DNA of 64,000 nt from Endothia cerciana. Its lineage: Eukaryota; Ascomycota; Sordariomycetes; Diaporthales; Cryphonectriaceae. Of this stretch, positions 24,661-36,778 are shown in pieces. Below the pieces are notes generated by a model that worked only from the letters and a program-made list of their open reading frames with translations, had not been told where the DNA came from and made no database searches. Position numbers and translations under genes: made by a program. Location: positions 682,001 through 746,000 of the forward strand of contig JALRMH010000006.1 of assembly GCA_026119935.1 (NCBI GenBank), read 5' to 3'. Every line of letters starts with the position of its first letter. Position 1 is the first letter of the stretch.

Positions 24661-26438
24661 ACAACGATGATATAATTGGACCACTCCGGCGCGCAGAAGT
24701 GAACAGCAATGAGCCAGGCACGAAGAGCGGAAGTGGTCTTGCACACCATCTACAAAGCTCTCTGAACAGCGTGATCCGCTATGGGCTCAAGGCGTTGGCT
24801 AAGATACCTGTACGGTCGGCCCCGTCGTTGTTTAGGAGCTGTGTGACGAGCATTTTTGCTCTGAAGATCGTTTTGATTACTTGTAAGTACTTGAGGAGGG
24901 CCACTTTGTGGTGGTGTGGAGTGCAATATTATTGAAAAGATTGATTGAACTGCTAGTATATAAACAGACACGGGATGCGTTAAAGGGGACGTTCGCTACG
25001 GTCACCTCAATAGAGATCTGTGTTCGATTTCCTTCTTTCTAAGTTTCCCTCTCACATGTTCGTGCCGTGACACGGGGCAATGTCAACGATCGACTGGGTA
25101 GGCAGCGTGTACGCGATGAGGTCCTAGAGCGGTGACCGTCGCCTCAAACGAACCGCCGACTTTAAGCTCGTGAGCTGCGAATTGAGACGTCTTGTCCGCT
25201 TCATTTACGCCAACGGCATGCAATGAGACAACCACACAGCACTCGCTGGTGGTTGCAACCCGCCCACCATATGCGTCTTTAGTCTATGAAGAAGACCATC
25301 ATCCTTGCACCAAAGTGAACGCTGACAACTGAGTGACGACCTGTTGGCAACCAACCAAGCCTGACAGCTTGACTGTGAATATGAAAGCCATTCCTTTCAT
25401 CATAAAACCGTCTGTCAAGCTCGTCGCCATCGTTGTACTGTGGAGTGCCAACCCCCCCCTGGGCGGATGTTGATGGAGGAGTCTTGCTTTCGGCAGCAGG
25501 AAGTGTGAATCATCCTTCCTCTCTGAATGCTTCTTGACACCCTCAGGATTTTCAGACCATCATTATCCTTCCTGGATGACACAGCATTCCGAAGACTGGA
25601 GTTGATGCCTTGATATGGAGGATCCAGCGGGCGGCAGAGTGAGAGTCCACACTCCACAACAGGGTAGGGGCGGGGGTGGCCCCACTCAGTAGCCTCGCTT
25701 AAATTTCTGTGCGAGCAAAATTCTGCTTTCCTCAACACCCAACTCGACCACAGGACATTCAACATGACAGCTCTGCGACGATGGTTGAGGTGCAGTCCAG
25801 CCTGAAGATTGCCTCGGTTTGATTTTCTGTCGTTGAGCAAGGCTGACAGGCCAAGGAAGAAGCCCAATGGAGAGACCTATTAGGCCTGTTGACTGAGCCG
25901 AGGTGGGGCAGGGGCCCAGCTTCTTTGCTGTGGTTTGTAGCCTCGCAGAAGTGAATGGAATCGTCTGGATTCCTCCCAGCTTTTGCTCACTCAAAGCAGA
26001 AGAAAGTCGACTCCTCCCACCTCAAACCACAACCACCACTGCCTGTCCTCCACGAGCAACGCACCCTTCTCTGTCTGACCTGCTCGCTGTTCTCTATTTC
26101 TCAATCAGCCTCCACGCAGACAAAGGTACGTTTGACCTTTTCTGCTCCTCGACGTCAATCGAAGTGTCCTTGACGTGATGAAATATACAGCTGGCACCAG
26201 TCATAGGGTTACTTGTACTCTCTCCTTTGATGACCAAGCTTCTTGTTACACAGTCTCTGATCAAATTGATGCTTCCTTGATCTGCCTCCGAACACCTGCA
26301 CTGCACCGCTTGCTCGAGGCAACGTCGACTGACCATCTCCGTCAAGGACAGACCCGATCTTAAGTCCCGCGTCGCGATCCAAGCTCGTGTCTAAGCTACC
26401 CCGCCAGACCTACTGATCGCTCAAGCAATCTTGACAAG
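24661..26438. other. Intergenic region upstream of AHA1
   Basis: No supported gene. The last 350 bases are probably the AHA1 leader. A candidate 5' UTR intron has donor GTACGT at 26126 and acceptor ATACAG ending at 26190. Confidence 0.5.
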
Positions 26439-27551
26439 ATGGTCCTCCACAACCCCAACAACTGGCACTGGGTGAACAAGGATGTCTCTGCCTGGGCGAG
26501 ACAATGGTTCGAGGACAATTTAATCAAGATTGCGGCTGAGGACGGCGAGACCAAGGCAAACATCAGCAAGGTTGTCAGCTCAGACGGTGACGTCGACGTC
26601 TCGCAGCGCAAGGGCAAAGTCATCACCATCTTCGACGTCAAGTTGGTGCTGGAGTACTCTGGTTCTACCACGGACGTGGAAGATGTCTCGGGCACGATCA
26701 CCGTGCCCGAGGTGGCACACGATACGGAGGAGGACGAGTTCGTGGTATGTACCCTTACTCATCGTGTATACTACCTCTTGAGGTCTTGTGAGGGAGCTTT
26801 GTGCTAAGGATGGCTGTGACAGTTTGACATCGACATCTACTCCGAGTCGAAAGAGAAGCAACCGGTCAAGGACCTCGTCCGCGCCAAGATCGTCCCCCAG
26901 CTACGGAAGGAATTCCTCAAGCTATCCCCCGCCCTGATAGCAGAGCACGGCAAGGACATTCAGCACGCTCCTGGCTCCAACCCCTCCAGCGGTTTCTCAA
27001 CACCCAAGATCCACCCTCAGAAGTCCTCTGCCCCGACCTCTTCCACAACGACGACCACCAAGTCCGGCAGCGGCTCCCATGTCAACACTACCACAGTCAC
27101 GGACTCGGAAGAGTTCCGCACTACCGCGGAGGAGCTGTACAAGACCTTCACCGACCCACAGCGGATCGCGGCATTCACACGCGCACCGCCCAAGGTATTT
27201 GAGGGTGCTAAGAAGGGCGGCAAGTTCGAGATTTTTGGCGGGAACGTGACGGGCGAGTACCTGGAGCTAGAGGAAAACAAGAAGATCGTGCAGAGCTGGA
27301 GACTGCAACAATGGCCATCGGGACACCACAGCACGCTGGAGATCGAGTTCGATCAGAACGATGTTGACAGCGTGACTATCATGCGGGTCAACTGGACGGG
27401 CGTACCTGTGGGCCAGGAGGAGGTCACCAAGGAGAATTGGCAGAACTACTATGTGCACAGCATCAAGAGGACCTTCGGGTAAGTCGCAGATATCCAATTT
27501 CTGCCTATTGCAGCTTGCTAACGTCACTATAGATTTGGTACGGTCCTTTGA
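26439..27551 (+). CDS. aha1: Hsp90 ATPase activator AHA1
   Basis: Cytosolic co-chaperone that binds the middle domain of Hsp90 and stimulates its ATPase. Three exons: 26439-26744, 26823-27478 and 27533-27551, giving 326 residues, the normal length. The N-terminal AHA1 domain starts with the signature NPNNWHWVNKDVSAWARQW and runs to about residue 150. A Ser/Thr/Lys-rich linker (about 160-200) leads to the C-terminal AHSA1/START-like domain (TAEELYKTFTDPQRIAAFTR to IKRTFGFG). Intron 1 is GTATGT...GACAG (phase 0). Intron 2 is GTAAGT...TATAG with branch GCTAAC (phase 2). The last coding exon is only 19 bases and supplies the C-terminal FGTVL. Confidence 0.96.
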
Positions 27552-28107
27552 TCCTCTCCATGGACAATCCAAGCCGTTTTAGATGACACTGATCCGACTT
27601 GAAGCTGTGGCTGTGGTATTTTACCATCCAGATCACAATGTGAATAGATGCTGAAATGATCGGAATGAATAGAGAAGAGCTAGAAGCGTTGATATTCAAT
27701 ACATACGACAGTCGTCCTGTCCATGGCACTGTCGACCTGACACTCTTCTGCGCTTGCTTGCCTCTGGACCTCACTCGCGTTCGCGGATTTGCCTGCTGTC
27801 GTGATGACTGTTACGTTGCCCACATTGACTGTAGCGATCGCTCTACGTCCCAAGCCATTAATTGAAGTCTGATGGACCGATCAAAAAATCGCTAGTGCCA
27901 TCACCAGCAGCATATACCCCTTCCGAGCCGTAGGAACTAGCCCGGTCTCTACACTTCCGCCGTTCGGCTCCGGTTATCGGTTACTCCCGACGGGCGACCT
28001 CACCTCCTACCCATATATCTGCCGGCTTACTCTAGTTACTTCGAATTGTTTCCTTACGAGGTGGCAAATTTCTCTTGCTGAAGAAGTCTACGGGAATATC
28101 CATCGAG
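27552..28107. other. Intergenic region between AHA1 and amidase
   Basis: Terminator of AHA1 and promoter of the amidase gene. No coding signal was seen; the small ORF at 27656-27865 has no domain. Confidence 0.5.
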
Positions 28108-29170
28108 ATGGCGCCCGTCTACAAGTTTGCGCTGATTCAAATGCAGCCTAAGGTTAGTGAGCGCTCTTTTGCGCTGAGCCTCGCGAGTGACGGGGGGCTT
28201 GATGCCTTGTTGTTCTGAGAATCCACAACAACCCACTCACGACTAACACTTCTCACAGCCTGTTGACCCAGCAGCCAACTTCGCAAAGGCCGAAGAAGAG
28301 ATCCGGAAAGCAGCCGCAGCAGGGTGCCACCTCGCCATCCTGCCGGAGTACCACCTCACCTCCTGGGCCCCGGAACACCCGGACTTCATCACCGCGTCCG
28401 CCGAGTCCGAGGCCTACCTCCCCAGGTACCAGGCCCTCGCCCGCGAGCTCGGCATCTCCATCGTGCCGGGGACGATCTGTGAGACCCACCCGTCCACGGA
28501 GCACGCGCCCGACCCCGCCAGCGACAGGGCGCGGGAGCTCCTGGGCGGCAGGGAGCTGCGCAACATGGCGTACTTCATCGCGGGGGGCACGGGCGAGATC
28601 TCCGGGTCCTACCAGAAGAAGAACCTCTGGCATCCGGAGCGGCCCCACCTCTCCCCTGGCCGGCACGAACCGCACAGCGCCTTCGACACGCCCCTCGCCA
28701 ACGCCGACGGGAGCCCCGTGCGGGCCGGCCTGCTCGTGTGCTGGGACCTGGCCTTCCCCGAGGCGTTCCGCGCCCTGATCGCGGACGGGGCGCAGCTCGT
28801 CCTCATCCCGTCGTTCTGGCTGATCACGGATATGGACGAGGTCGGTCTCGCGCTGAACCCGGACTCGGAGAAGGTGTTCCTGGACAGCTGTGTCGTGAGC
28901 AGGGCGTTCGAGAACACGTGTGCTGTTGTGTTTTGTAACAAGGGTGGGTGTAGCCAGGTCGCGATGCCGATACAGGGGAGGTTGAAGCCTCTCAGGGAGG
29001 GCAACAGTAAGGAGGTTGGGCTGGATGAGGATGGGGTCAGTTATGTTGAAGTGGATCTGGATGTATTGAGGATCGCGGAGGAAAATTATAAAGTAAGGGA
29101 GGACATACGGGGACGAGGTTGGCATTATGGTTACGAGTTGGCGAGAGATGGGGAGGAAGGGGCGAAATGA
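28108..29170 (+). CDS. Nitrilase-superfamily amidohydrolase
   Basis: Carbon-nitrogen hydrolase of 318 residues in two exons: 28108-28152 and 28259-29170. The intron is GTTAGT...CTCACAG with branch GACTAAC, phase 0. The catalytic triad is visible: Glu45 in LAILPEYHL, Lys about 135 in SYQKKNLWHPE, and Cys about 176 in GLLVCWDLAFPE. The family cleaves non-peptide C-N bonds (amides, N-carbamoyl compounds, nitriles). The sequence fits the amidase branches better than true nitrilases, but the exact substrate cannot be told. There is no targeting signal, so it is probably cytosolic. It converges on RAP1 with a 254-bp gap. A long antisense frame (28253-29125) is a GC-bias shadow. Confidence 0.93.
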
Positions 29171-29424
29171 AGTGGGAGTGGTGGGCTGCTGGGCAAAATT
29201 TCTTGGGCATATGATACCAGAGCACGTTTTATACTCTTTCTATTTTCACATATCGCCACGATGACTGTCAATCAATTCAGCTTTCGCAGCTAGGGAATTA
29301 TCTAAGAACGCCAGAATCGGCTCTCCTCCTTCATAGTAGGCACACACTGATCTCACACCATGGAACCACGTCGGCTGTCACACCGGCGCTGAGGCGCCGG
29401 AGCCATCCATGCCAGTTCGACTGC

Positions 29425-32400
29425 TCACTGGCTCATCAAATCCATGAACTGATTTCGATAGTTCATGTTCTTCTTGCCGTGCTTTTCCTCCAACCTGTTG
29501 CGCGCTTGCCATACTCTGACTTTTCCCCGATTATTCGAACCATTTCCGGAGTTCTCCTTGCTTTTCTCCATCCGCCTCTCGTATGCTCTGATCATCTTTA
29601 GCTCATTTTTGTCGCGGTCAGTCCATACTCCAGGCTCGTTCTCCGGGATCCCGCGGCCATGAGCTAGGCTGTCCAGCGCGACGATGAAAGGGCCTCGCTG
29701 GCATGTAGACGCATCTTGAGCACTTGTAATGTGCTTTTCATCGTATCCCATGGCCTGGAAGTGGTGGAATTGGGCTTCGATATACTCAAAACTATTTGAT
29801 CTCGGAATGCCATAGGTTTCAGGTTCGTTGGACATCTGTGGGGGTACCCACGCTGAGAATGCTGCAGTTCGTCTTGAAGACACCTGCATTGCAGGTATTG
29901 GTGTATATGCGTTGGACAGCCTGCTGTTTGGTATGGTCCCATTGGTAGTGCGCGCCGGAGGGGCAGCTGAAGGGCGCTCTCGATTGATCAAACTCGTCTG
30001 CGGGCGTGGCTGGGTAGTGATGTTTCGATTTGGTGTAGGAGTAGTGGGGCTCGTAATGCGCGTCGGATTTGGCCTTCGATGATATTGAGGCGGTAGTTTC
30101 CGCTTCGTTGCTTTGCCGTTGACAGGTGCACGAGATGATGTGGCCGCAGGTGCCTGATCGGCCGCGTGCTTGGGGTTTGACTTGAGCGCCCTGCTGTCTG
30201 TTTCTTTGCCGCGTCTCTCACCCATCGACGACGAGACAGGCTTTTCATTTTGCTTCCGTGCGCTACCGACCCAGCTCCTAGAATCGACCCTTTCATGGCT
30301 ATTGAAGGCATGGAACTCCATTTGAATCTGCCGTGATGCACTGATTTCATCCTCCTCGGTTGAGTCATGGACACTCTCCTCGTGGTCCATGCCAATGCGC
30401 TCAGATTGGGTCTCCGTTTCGTTAAGCCTATTCCTTGACGGTGCATCGATTGGTAATTCGTCCGCCCTTTTGGCATTCTGCATGTCCTCATCCAGCAGAC
30501 CGCCTGAGACATCGGCCGAACTGATCTCAATGGTCTCACCACGAGCAGCAGCTCTAGACTTGAGCGGGGATGATTTGTCCCGTGGTGTACTGTGACGAGA
30601 CTGCCTCCGTGCTAAGCGGAGTTTCTCTTCCGGTGTTGGAGGTATCACGCTGTTCCTGTCTAGGCAGCGGCGCTTTCTGGAGGCGCTTGGTGGGTAGGCA
30701 AGGTCAGAGGTCAAGAGCTCTGAGTACTGCCGAGATCGTTTTGATCCTGCCAGGGGTGGTGAAGACTGATAGGCTGGAGACGACGGCTCAGCAAGAGGCT
30801 GTTTAGGCGTTGTGAGAGCATCCGGCGTCCTTGGGACTTCTGGCGTCTCGTCAAGTGGGCTCTCGCCCGGCGGCCCCTCCACATACTCCTCGATTCCATC
30901 ATCTTGGTTATCAAAGGCCCGAATAGCCTCTTCAAAATCTGCCAGGTTGTGGTCAAAACAGCCCTGGAGCTCTTCTGCCACGCCTTGATTCTTCTTGACA
31001 TCAAATCCCAGGTCCTCTGTAACTTGCTGCCAATCACGATCCTCAGGCTGGCATTCTTGCTGAGTTACGATCCTGAAAAGATCCCAGAGGTCAATCCTCC
31101 GCCCGATGACGACCGGTTGCATGTCAACCGCGGACTCGCTGACCTCGACGTAGTCCCGTAGATCATTGTAGAACTGCGTTCTTGCCGTCTGGTCTGGATG
31201 CGACATGCCGTTTGAAGCGATGTCTGCATCATAAACGCTTTGGTAACTGTTGTCAACCAGGTCCCCTGCATTTGCCGCCGCCTTGACTTCGGCCAACCTC
31301 TCGGCCTGCCTCATTCGCAACAAGTAGCCCCGCATGATGGACTGCAGAGGCACAACGGCAGCCTCAAGCTGGGCTTGATCTCTCCTCACGGCGTGTTCCC
31401 TCCATGTTCTTTGCAATAATTCGGCGGCGCTGGTCTCCCTCTTGCCCTGATTCTGTCTCTTCAGTCGTTCGTCATCGGATTTAGGATTCGGCTGTTGCAA
31501 GGTATCTGAAGGTCGTGCAGCAGTATTTGCTGCTTCTGGATCGCTCGCCTCTGCTTGTGCTACAGAATTTCCAGCTCCAGCTTCTGGGCCTTCGTCATCC
31601 TCCAGCTGTCTATGTGTCAAGTGCCCCAACCATCGATGGCGCCAGGACTGCCACGTATGAGAGGTATGCTATGCATCGATCAGAACGCGAGGTCTGGAAG
31701 AGGAATGCTGTGCCAAAACATACCTTTTCTGCAAATTCTTGGTAGATCTTGTTTCCACTGAGCCTGTCATTATTTTCTTTCGCCTTCCGAACGTAGTCTG
31801 TCAGCATCTGGTCTTGCTCTTCAGTGAATAAATCTCTGCCACGCCCAGAGCGACCACCAGAGATCGGATCTGAGGTCTTCGCGGCACGTGGTTGTGGTGT
31901 CGAAGGGCCGGGTTGTAGCCTGGCCATTTCTAGACGCTTAGCCTGTCGGATCTGTCTTGGAGGGAGCTCAGGAGCATTGGCAGCAGCAGCGCCCTCGGCG
32001 GGACGGTTCTCGTCGCCTCCCACTTCGAGCTCTTCTTCTGGAACATGAGGGAGAGTCCTGTCGCGCAATCTCTTGACCCATCGATTTCGCCAGGACTGCC
32101 ACGTATGATGCGGATACTGGATCAAGTCAGAAACCCGACAAGAACCTGAATGTCGGTCTAGGCAGGTACCGGCACTTACCACCTTCTCAAGGTCTTTGTA
32201 GATGGAATTCCCACTAGTGCTTTCGGCGGCCATCTCCTTCCGCAGTACCCATGTAGTCAAGATCAGGTCATCATTCTGGGTGAAGGCTGTACGACCTGAT
32301 TTGATCTGCTCGGCAGCGCCGATGTCTCTTGAGCTTCCCTCTGGTCGTCCGATAAGGTAGTCATCCTTGTCCTCCAGGACCCCATTCTTGACCGAAAACT

Positions 32401-32690
32401 CGATCCATTGCCAGGAGTAGGCCCCAGGAGGAGGACCTACACCTCCCTTCTTGACGTGATCAGCAATCATCATATCGGCAAACTTCTCCAGCCTCACGAT
32501 CTGGCCTCCATTGTTCTGGAAGTCGTCAGTATCGAGTATCAGGGTCTGAGAGGAAGGAGTGGTCTTTTCTAACCTTGACAAGATTCACGTATGTTTCTCG
32601 CATGGGAACTCGATGCGATATCCACAGCCTGAGACCTTGGAACAGATCGCCTCGGCCATCGCTGCCCATGCCGTCGTACACGACGGGCAT
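29425..32690 (-). CDS. rap1: RAP1 telomere-binding protein
   Basis: Shelterin component. Four exons: 32690-32574, 32515-32180, 32116-31724 and 31668-29425; three introns of 55-63 bp, all phase 0, giving 1029 residues. The RAP1 BRCT spans exons 1-2 (GDLFQGLRLWISHRVPMRE; QIVRLEKFADMMIADH; KNGVLEDKDDYLIG). The first Myb repeat (RTAFTQNDDLILTTWVLRKE, then YPHHTWQSWRNRWVKRL) spans the exon 2/3 junction. The second (RDLFTEEQDQMLTDYVRKAK, then HTSHTWQSWRHRWLGHL) spans exons 3/4. Next come an IQ-like motif (LQSIMRGYLLRMR), an ARID-like block (RIDLWDLFRIVTQQECQPED to NLADFEEAIRAF), a long disordered region, and the C-terminal RCT domain (HFQAMGYDEKHITSAQDAST; EPGVWTDRDKNEL). The reading frame of each junction restores a conserved domain, so the model is firm. 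Confidence 0.93.
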
Positions 32691-33707
32691 GTTGGATGTC
32701 GTTAGGCTGAACAGCCCTAACCCTGATCAGAGTGCCAGAAGGAGGCGTGGTGAGTGTTGAAGGTCAAGGCCGACACTGAGACGAGAGAGAATCGAAATGA
32801 AGCAGTGGTGCAGAGGAGATACGAGGTGAGATGTTTTCTGCCTGGAGATTGCTGGTTGATGATTTCCTAGGTTGACTTGTAAAGGTGAAAACGGCAGGTG
32901 GGGAAAGTCTGGTGGAAGGTTGCCCCTGCGCTTCGTGAGAGGTTGAATGGACCTTGGATGTCAAGGCAAACTTATAGCACGAAGTCCCTAGAAATGAGAG
33001 GCCCTTGGCCTTCTCATGGCTTCTCTGCCTTTGCCTTTAATAAATACCATTGCGATTGCATCGAGATCTTGGCTGGACATGTCAAAGTCACAGGCAAAAT
33101 TGTATCGGCGTGATGGCGACGCGTGATAATGTTTAGACTGGCTCAGGTGTGTCGCGCTCTCTAGTGCGAAATTCCCAGAGCCCCACATTTACGCCTTACC
33201 CATGGTCATGCAATTATCGGGGTCGTCATCGCATCCCTGGCAGCCTGGTCCGGGGCTCTGTGGACCCCCAAATGCTAAAACATGCACATGCCGAAAAGGA
33301 GCAGTGGGTGACTTCAGGTCTCACCAGATACGAGATTAAAACCGAGAACACATGGCTGTGTTGGGCAAGCTTGATAGCTCGCATTTGATCAAGTGAATCT
33401 TTGGTGGCTCACCACTGACCAGGCTGCGGTCGTCACGGTTGCTTCCCTCTCCCCCTAGCCTCTCATGAACCTGTCCCTTGTCTGTTTATGTTTAGAGGGA
33501 TATGGAAACACGTCAGCCTCAGCCTCCAGCACAGTAGACCTTTGTTTGAATTCCTCCGATTCCTTCTTCGAGCCCAACAGACCTGATGCCTGTGACTGTC
33601 CTACCTCCTCCATCCCTCTTCTCCCCCTAGAGTCGCTACTGGGCCCATCACATAAAGATCCGGACAATGAGATTAGTGAGACTAGAGGCATCCACCCTAC
33701 CGCAGCC
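32691..33707. promoter_or_regulatory. Divergent region between RAP1 and SWF1
   Basis: About 1.0 kb between two divergent starts, holding both promoters and leaders. No coding signal was recognised. Confidence 0.5.
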
Positions 33708-35076
33708 ATGGATACCCTCACGACGATCATACTTGTCATCTTGTTCATCTCCTTCATGACATTTGTTGCCTTCTTTGGCAGGTTACCAGCTCTCAGGTAA
33801 GGAATCTCCAAGGCTCATTGTTTTCGTAGAAGCTTGCTTGCGACTGACCTCTTTTCAGAAACACCCCAATATCATGGCTCCACCGCTTCATGTGGGACAC
33901 CATCCCCAGCGCCCTACTAGCCCTGGACAAGAAGGTCACCGGAGGCCGGCTGGGCTCATCCATGCGACGGTTCGGCAACTACATGCTCTACGATAGACAC
34001 CCAACTGTCCTTATCTTCTATATCGTCCTCCTCGCCGGCGGCGAGGTTACGTATCTCCCCACCGTCTGGCCGCTCCTCAGCGCCACACAACAATTCACCG
34101 TCGCCATCGCCATCACCTGTCCCTATGTCTTCCTCTGGCTCTCCGCCGCCTCTGACCCCGGGTACATCACGCCGGAGAACCACACATTCCAGATGGCCCA
34201 GTACCCCTTCGACTTCGCCATGTTCCACCCGGGCGCACACTGCCGGACATGTCAGCTGCTGAAGCCCGCACGGTCCAAACACTGCAGCATCTGCAAGCAT
34301 TGCATCGCCAAGTCGGACCACCACTGCATATTCATTAACAACTGCGTGGGCGCGGGGAACCTGCACTGGTTCATCCTACTATTGTTCAGCACGGCCGTGC
34401 TCCTCACTTATGGGACTTGCCTGGGGCTGAACCTGCTGAGCCTCGCGATCAAGCTGCGGTATCCGGATTTCTCCATGTGGCCGCCTGCTGCGGCAAACTA
34501 CGACTGGAATACGTACTTTCTGCTATGGTCCTACGCCCTCCAGAGCAACGTGGGTATGGGCGCCGTGACCTTGCTCACGCTGCTTACGTCGCCGCTCGTT
34601 TGGGGGTTGTGGGCGTATAATATATATAGTAGGCAATGGCCTTACCCCTCTTCCTCCAGTAACTTGCTAACAAACCACCAGTGATCTGGGCGGGCACGAC
34701 AACCAACGAGTCTCTCAAGTGGTCCGACTGGAAGCTCGACATTGCCGATGGCTTTGCCTACAGGCGGCGGATGTCACCCACGCGCGAGAAGGACCTGCGA
34801 TTCGAGCCTGCGTGGACGAAGTGGCCCGTCGAGGCGAAGCAGATCATGATCCACACGGACAACGGCCCACCGAGGGCAGACAGTACCAACATCCCCGGCG
34901 TTGGGGAGTGGGTGGAGGTGATGGCGCTGAGGGAGGTGGACAACTTGTATGACCTGGGCTTTTGGGATAATCTCAGGGACGTCTTCTGGCCTCGGTATCG
35001 TTTTGCAAAGGGCGGCGGCGTGCCGGTGGGGGAAAGAATGGGCAGAGGTCGGCAGCGGGAGCGACGCCAAGACTAA
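33708..35076 (+). CDS. swf1: DHHC palmitoyltransferase SWF1
   Basis: ER-membrane S-palmitoyltransferase that modifies membrane-proximal cysteines of SNAREs and other single-pass proteins (yeast Swf1 knowledge). Three exons: 33708-33796, 33859-34628 and 34682-35076, giving 417 residues. Introns: GTAAGG...TTTTCAG (phase 2) and GTAGGC...CACCAG with branch GCTAAC (phase 1). The first transmembrane helix starts at residue 4 (TLTTIILVILFISFMTFVAF). The zinc/active-site region is HCRTCQLLKPARSKHCSICK, followed by the DHHC tetrad at residues 183-186 in SDHHCIFINNCVGAGNLHWF. Two further helices follow. The IWAGTTTNESLKWSDW motif after the last helix is the TTxE-type signature of this family. The C-terminus is basic (RQRERRQD). 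Confidence 0.94.
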
Positions 35077-35302
35077 CATCGACCATAGGATGGTCTCGGT
35101 CGCGTGGAAGTGTATTGTACCAAAAGAGCATCTTCAGACCGATCATCAGGGGCACACGTGATCATGCCTAGTGAAGAAGTCCCTAGCAGCGTATCTCGTC
35201 TTGGAATCAAACTCTAGTGAATAGATCCTTGATTATAAGGTCTATCTTCCCCGTCATGCTTACAACAGACCGGAGAGCTGTCTCGAGACCACCGCTCGGG
35301 GT

Positions 35303-36778
35303 TCAGAACGATGCCTGGCCAAGCTGACTCCCTCTCTTCGGCCGCATAATGGCCGCCTCCATCGCCCTCATCGGGTCAGTCCTCTTCTCCGCCCTCCGCG
35401 GCCTCAACCTGCCCCTGCCGATGTGTACCCTCTCCATAGCCTCCTCGGCTGGCTGTGGCTGTATCTCGTACTTGGGCGTCAATGACGGGGCAGCAAACAC
35501 AAGCTGATCAAACGGCACGACCTCCGGCTGTTGTACCTCGACCTTCCTCACCGGCTCCGCAATAAGCCCAGCAAGGCGGCATATTGCTAGTCTCGCGCCA
35601 TCAATACCCATGCCGCCCATCTTCGGATCACCTGCGCCAGTGATGAAGATCTCAGGGGTCCAACCATCGCCCTGAAACCAGTTCATCTCGCCCTTCTTCT
35701 CCACCTGCTTCATCTCTTCATATATATGTAAGCACGCATGGCGTAGCGGTGCACTTTCCTGCCACAGTTCTGGGTGCGGGTCAGTGACCAACTTATCCGC
35801 CTTGGTTAACACGACACTCGTCTTGAGTCCGGCATCCCTCAACACCTCAAGCACCATCCTGTCTCCGTCCTTGACACCGGCAACTACATCGATCAGCAGC
35901 ACAGCACCGGACAGGATTTCCCTCCGGTTGAGATACTTCAGGATCTCCTCTCCCCAATCCGCCCTCGAATTCAACCCATACCCCGGCATGTCCATCAACA
36001 CAAGACTATGCCTGGGCATACCCTCCGGCCTGATGCGCCCACTGCCCTTCTTCCTCCGATCCGCCCTCGCCCTACCTCCTTCCTTCCTCTCTTCCTGTTC
36101 TGCCCTCGTCAACGGCTTGACGCTCGCCGGCGGTCCAAACCCATACGCGTTCATCGTCTTGGTACAGCCGGCCTTGGCACTGGTGATGGCTATTCCCTTC
36201 CGGTTGGCAGAGCCGCCGTGCGCCGTTCCGGCCTTCTTGCCGCCGTACCCTGCGAGTGCGTTGATAAGGGTGGATTTACCCACGTTGGACCGCCCGAGGA
36301 TGCAGACCTCCGGCATGCGCGTGTTGATCGGGACGTGGAGGAAGCGCGGCGCGGAGTAGAGGAACTTAGGGTGGCTGAAGAGGGCCGTCGAGCGGGTAAT
36401 ATCGGCCGTTAATGGTGCGTCGGCGAGGAGTGCGCTGGGGGGAGAGACGGGGGGCGGCGTAGGGAGGAAGGAGAGAGTGCGTGGGGGCCCTTCATTGGGA
36501 TCGATCTCGGTGGAGGGGGGTGACGAGGGGAGTTGCTTCTTCTTCGGGAGCGGTGTGGCAGCCGTCTTCTTTAGCTTCGAAGAGCCCTTGGCCAGTCTCG
36601 AGGAGGGTGTGGAGGTGACCCTCTTCGAGGGCATCACCTTCTTCGCGTAGGACCTGGTTTGCGACGGGCAGACCATTGGCGAAAGCAGCACGGAGGGTGG
36701 TATCAGGGCTGCCTGCAGCAGCACCGGCCGTAGGGCTGAAGGCATGGCCAACAGGCTGGCGAGACCGCGTGAGGACAT
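35303..36778 (-). CDS. EngB-family mitochondrial GTPase (MRX8-like)
   Basis: Single-exon, 491 residues. TrmE-Era-EngA-EngB-Septin-like GTPase of the EngB/YihA branch, matching yeast Mrx8 and human GTPBP8, which by family knowledge act in mitochondrial ribosome biogenesis or translation. The N-terminus is rich in Arg/Ser/Leu without acidic residues and ends with a presequence-like TRSYAKK, so mitochondrial import is likely. G1 is GRSNVGKST (162-170), G3 DMPGYG (263-268), G4 TKAD (325-328). A basic insertion (about 222-255) between switch I and G3 and a C-terminal tail beyond the GTPase fold are typical of fungal members. It converges on SWF1 (226-bp gap) and diverges from FMC1. Confidence 0.92.
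   Translation of the reverse strand: MSSRGLASLLAMPSALRPVLLQAALIPPSVLLSPMVCPSQTRSYAKKVMPSKRVTSTPSSRLAKGSSKLKKTAATPLPKKKQLPSSPPSTEIDPNEGPPRTLSFLPTPPPVSPPSALLADAPLTADITRSTALFSHPKFLYSAPRFLHVPINTRMPEVCILGRSNVGKSTLINALAGYGGKKAGTAHGGSANRKGIAITSAKAGCTKTMNAYGFGPPASVKPLTRAEQEERKEGGRARADRRKKGSGRIRPEGMPRHSLVLMDMPGYGLNSRADWGEEILKYLNRREILSGAVLLIDVVAGVKDGDRMVLEVLRDAGLKTSVVLTKADKLVTDPHPELWQESAPLRHACLHIYEEMKQVEKKGEMNWFQGDGWTPEIFITGAGDPKMGGMGIDGARLAICRLAGLIAEPVRKVEVQQPEVVPFDQLVFAAPSLTPKYEIQPQPAEEAMERVHIGRGRLRPRRAEKRTDPMRAMEAAIMRPKRGSQLGQASF

Noticed and set aside
28253..29125. 290-residue minus-strand ORF opposite the amidase
   Set aside because: Arg/Glu/Val-rich shadow; the plus strand carries the catalytic triad.
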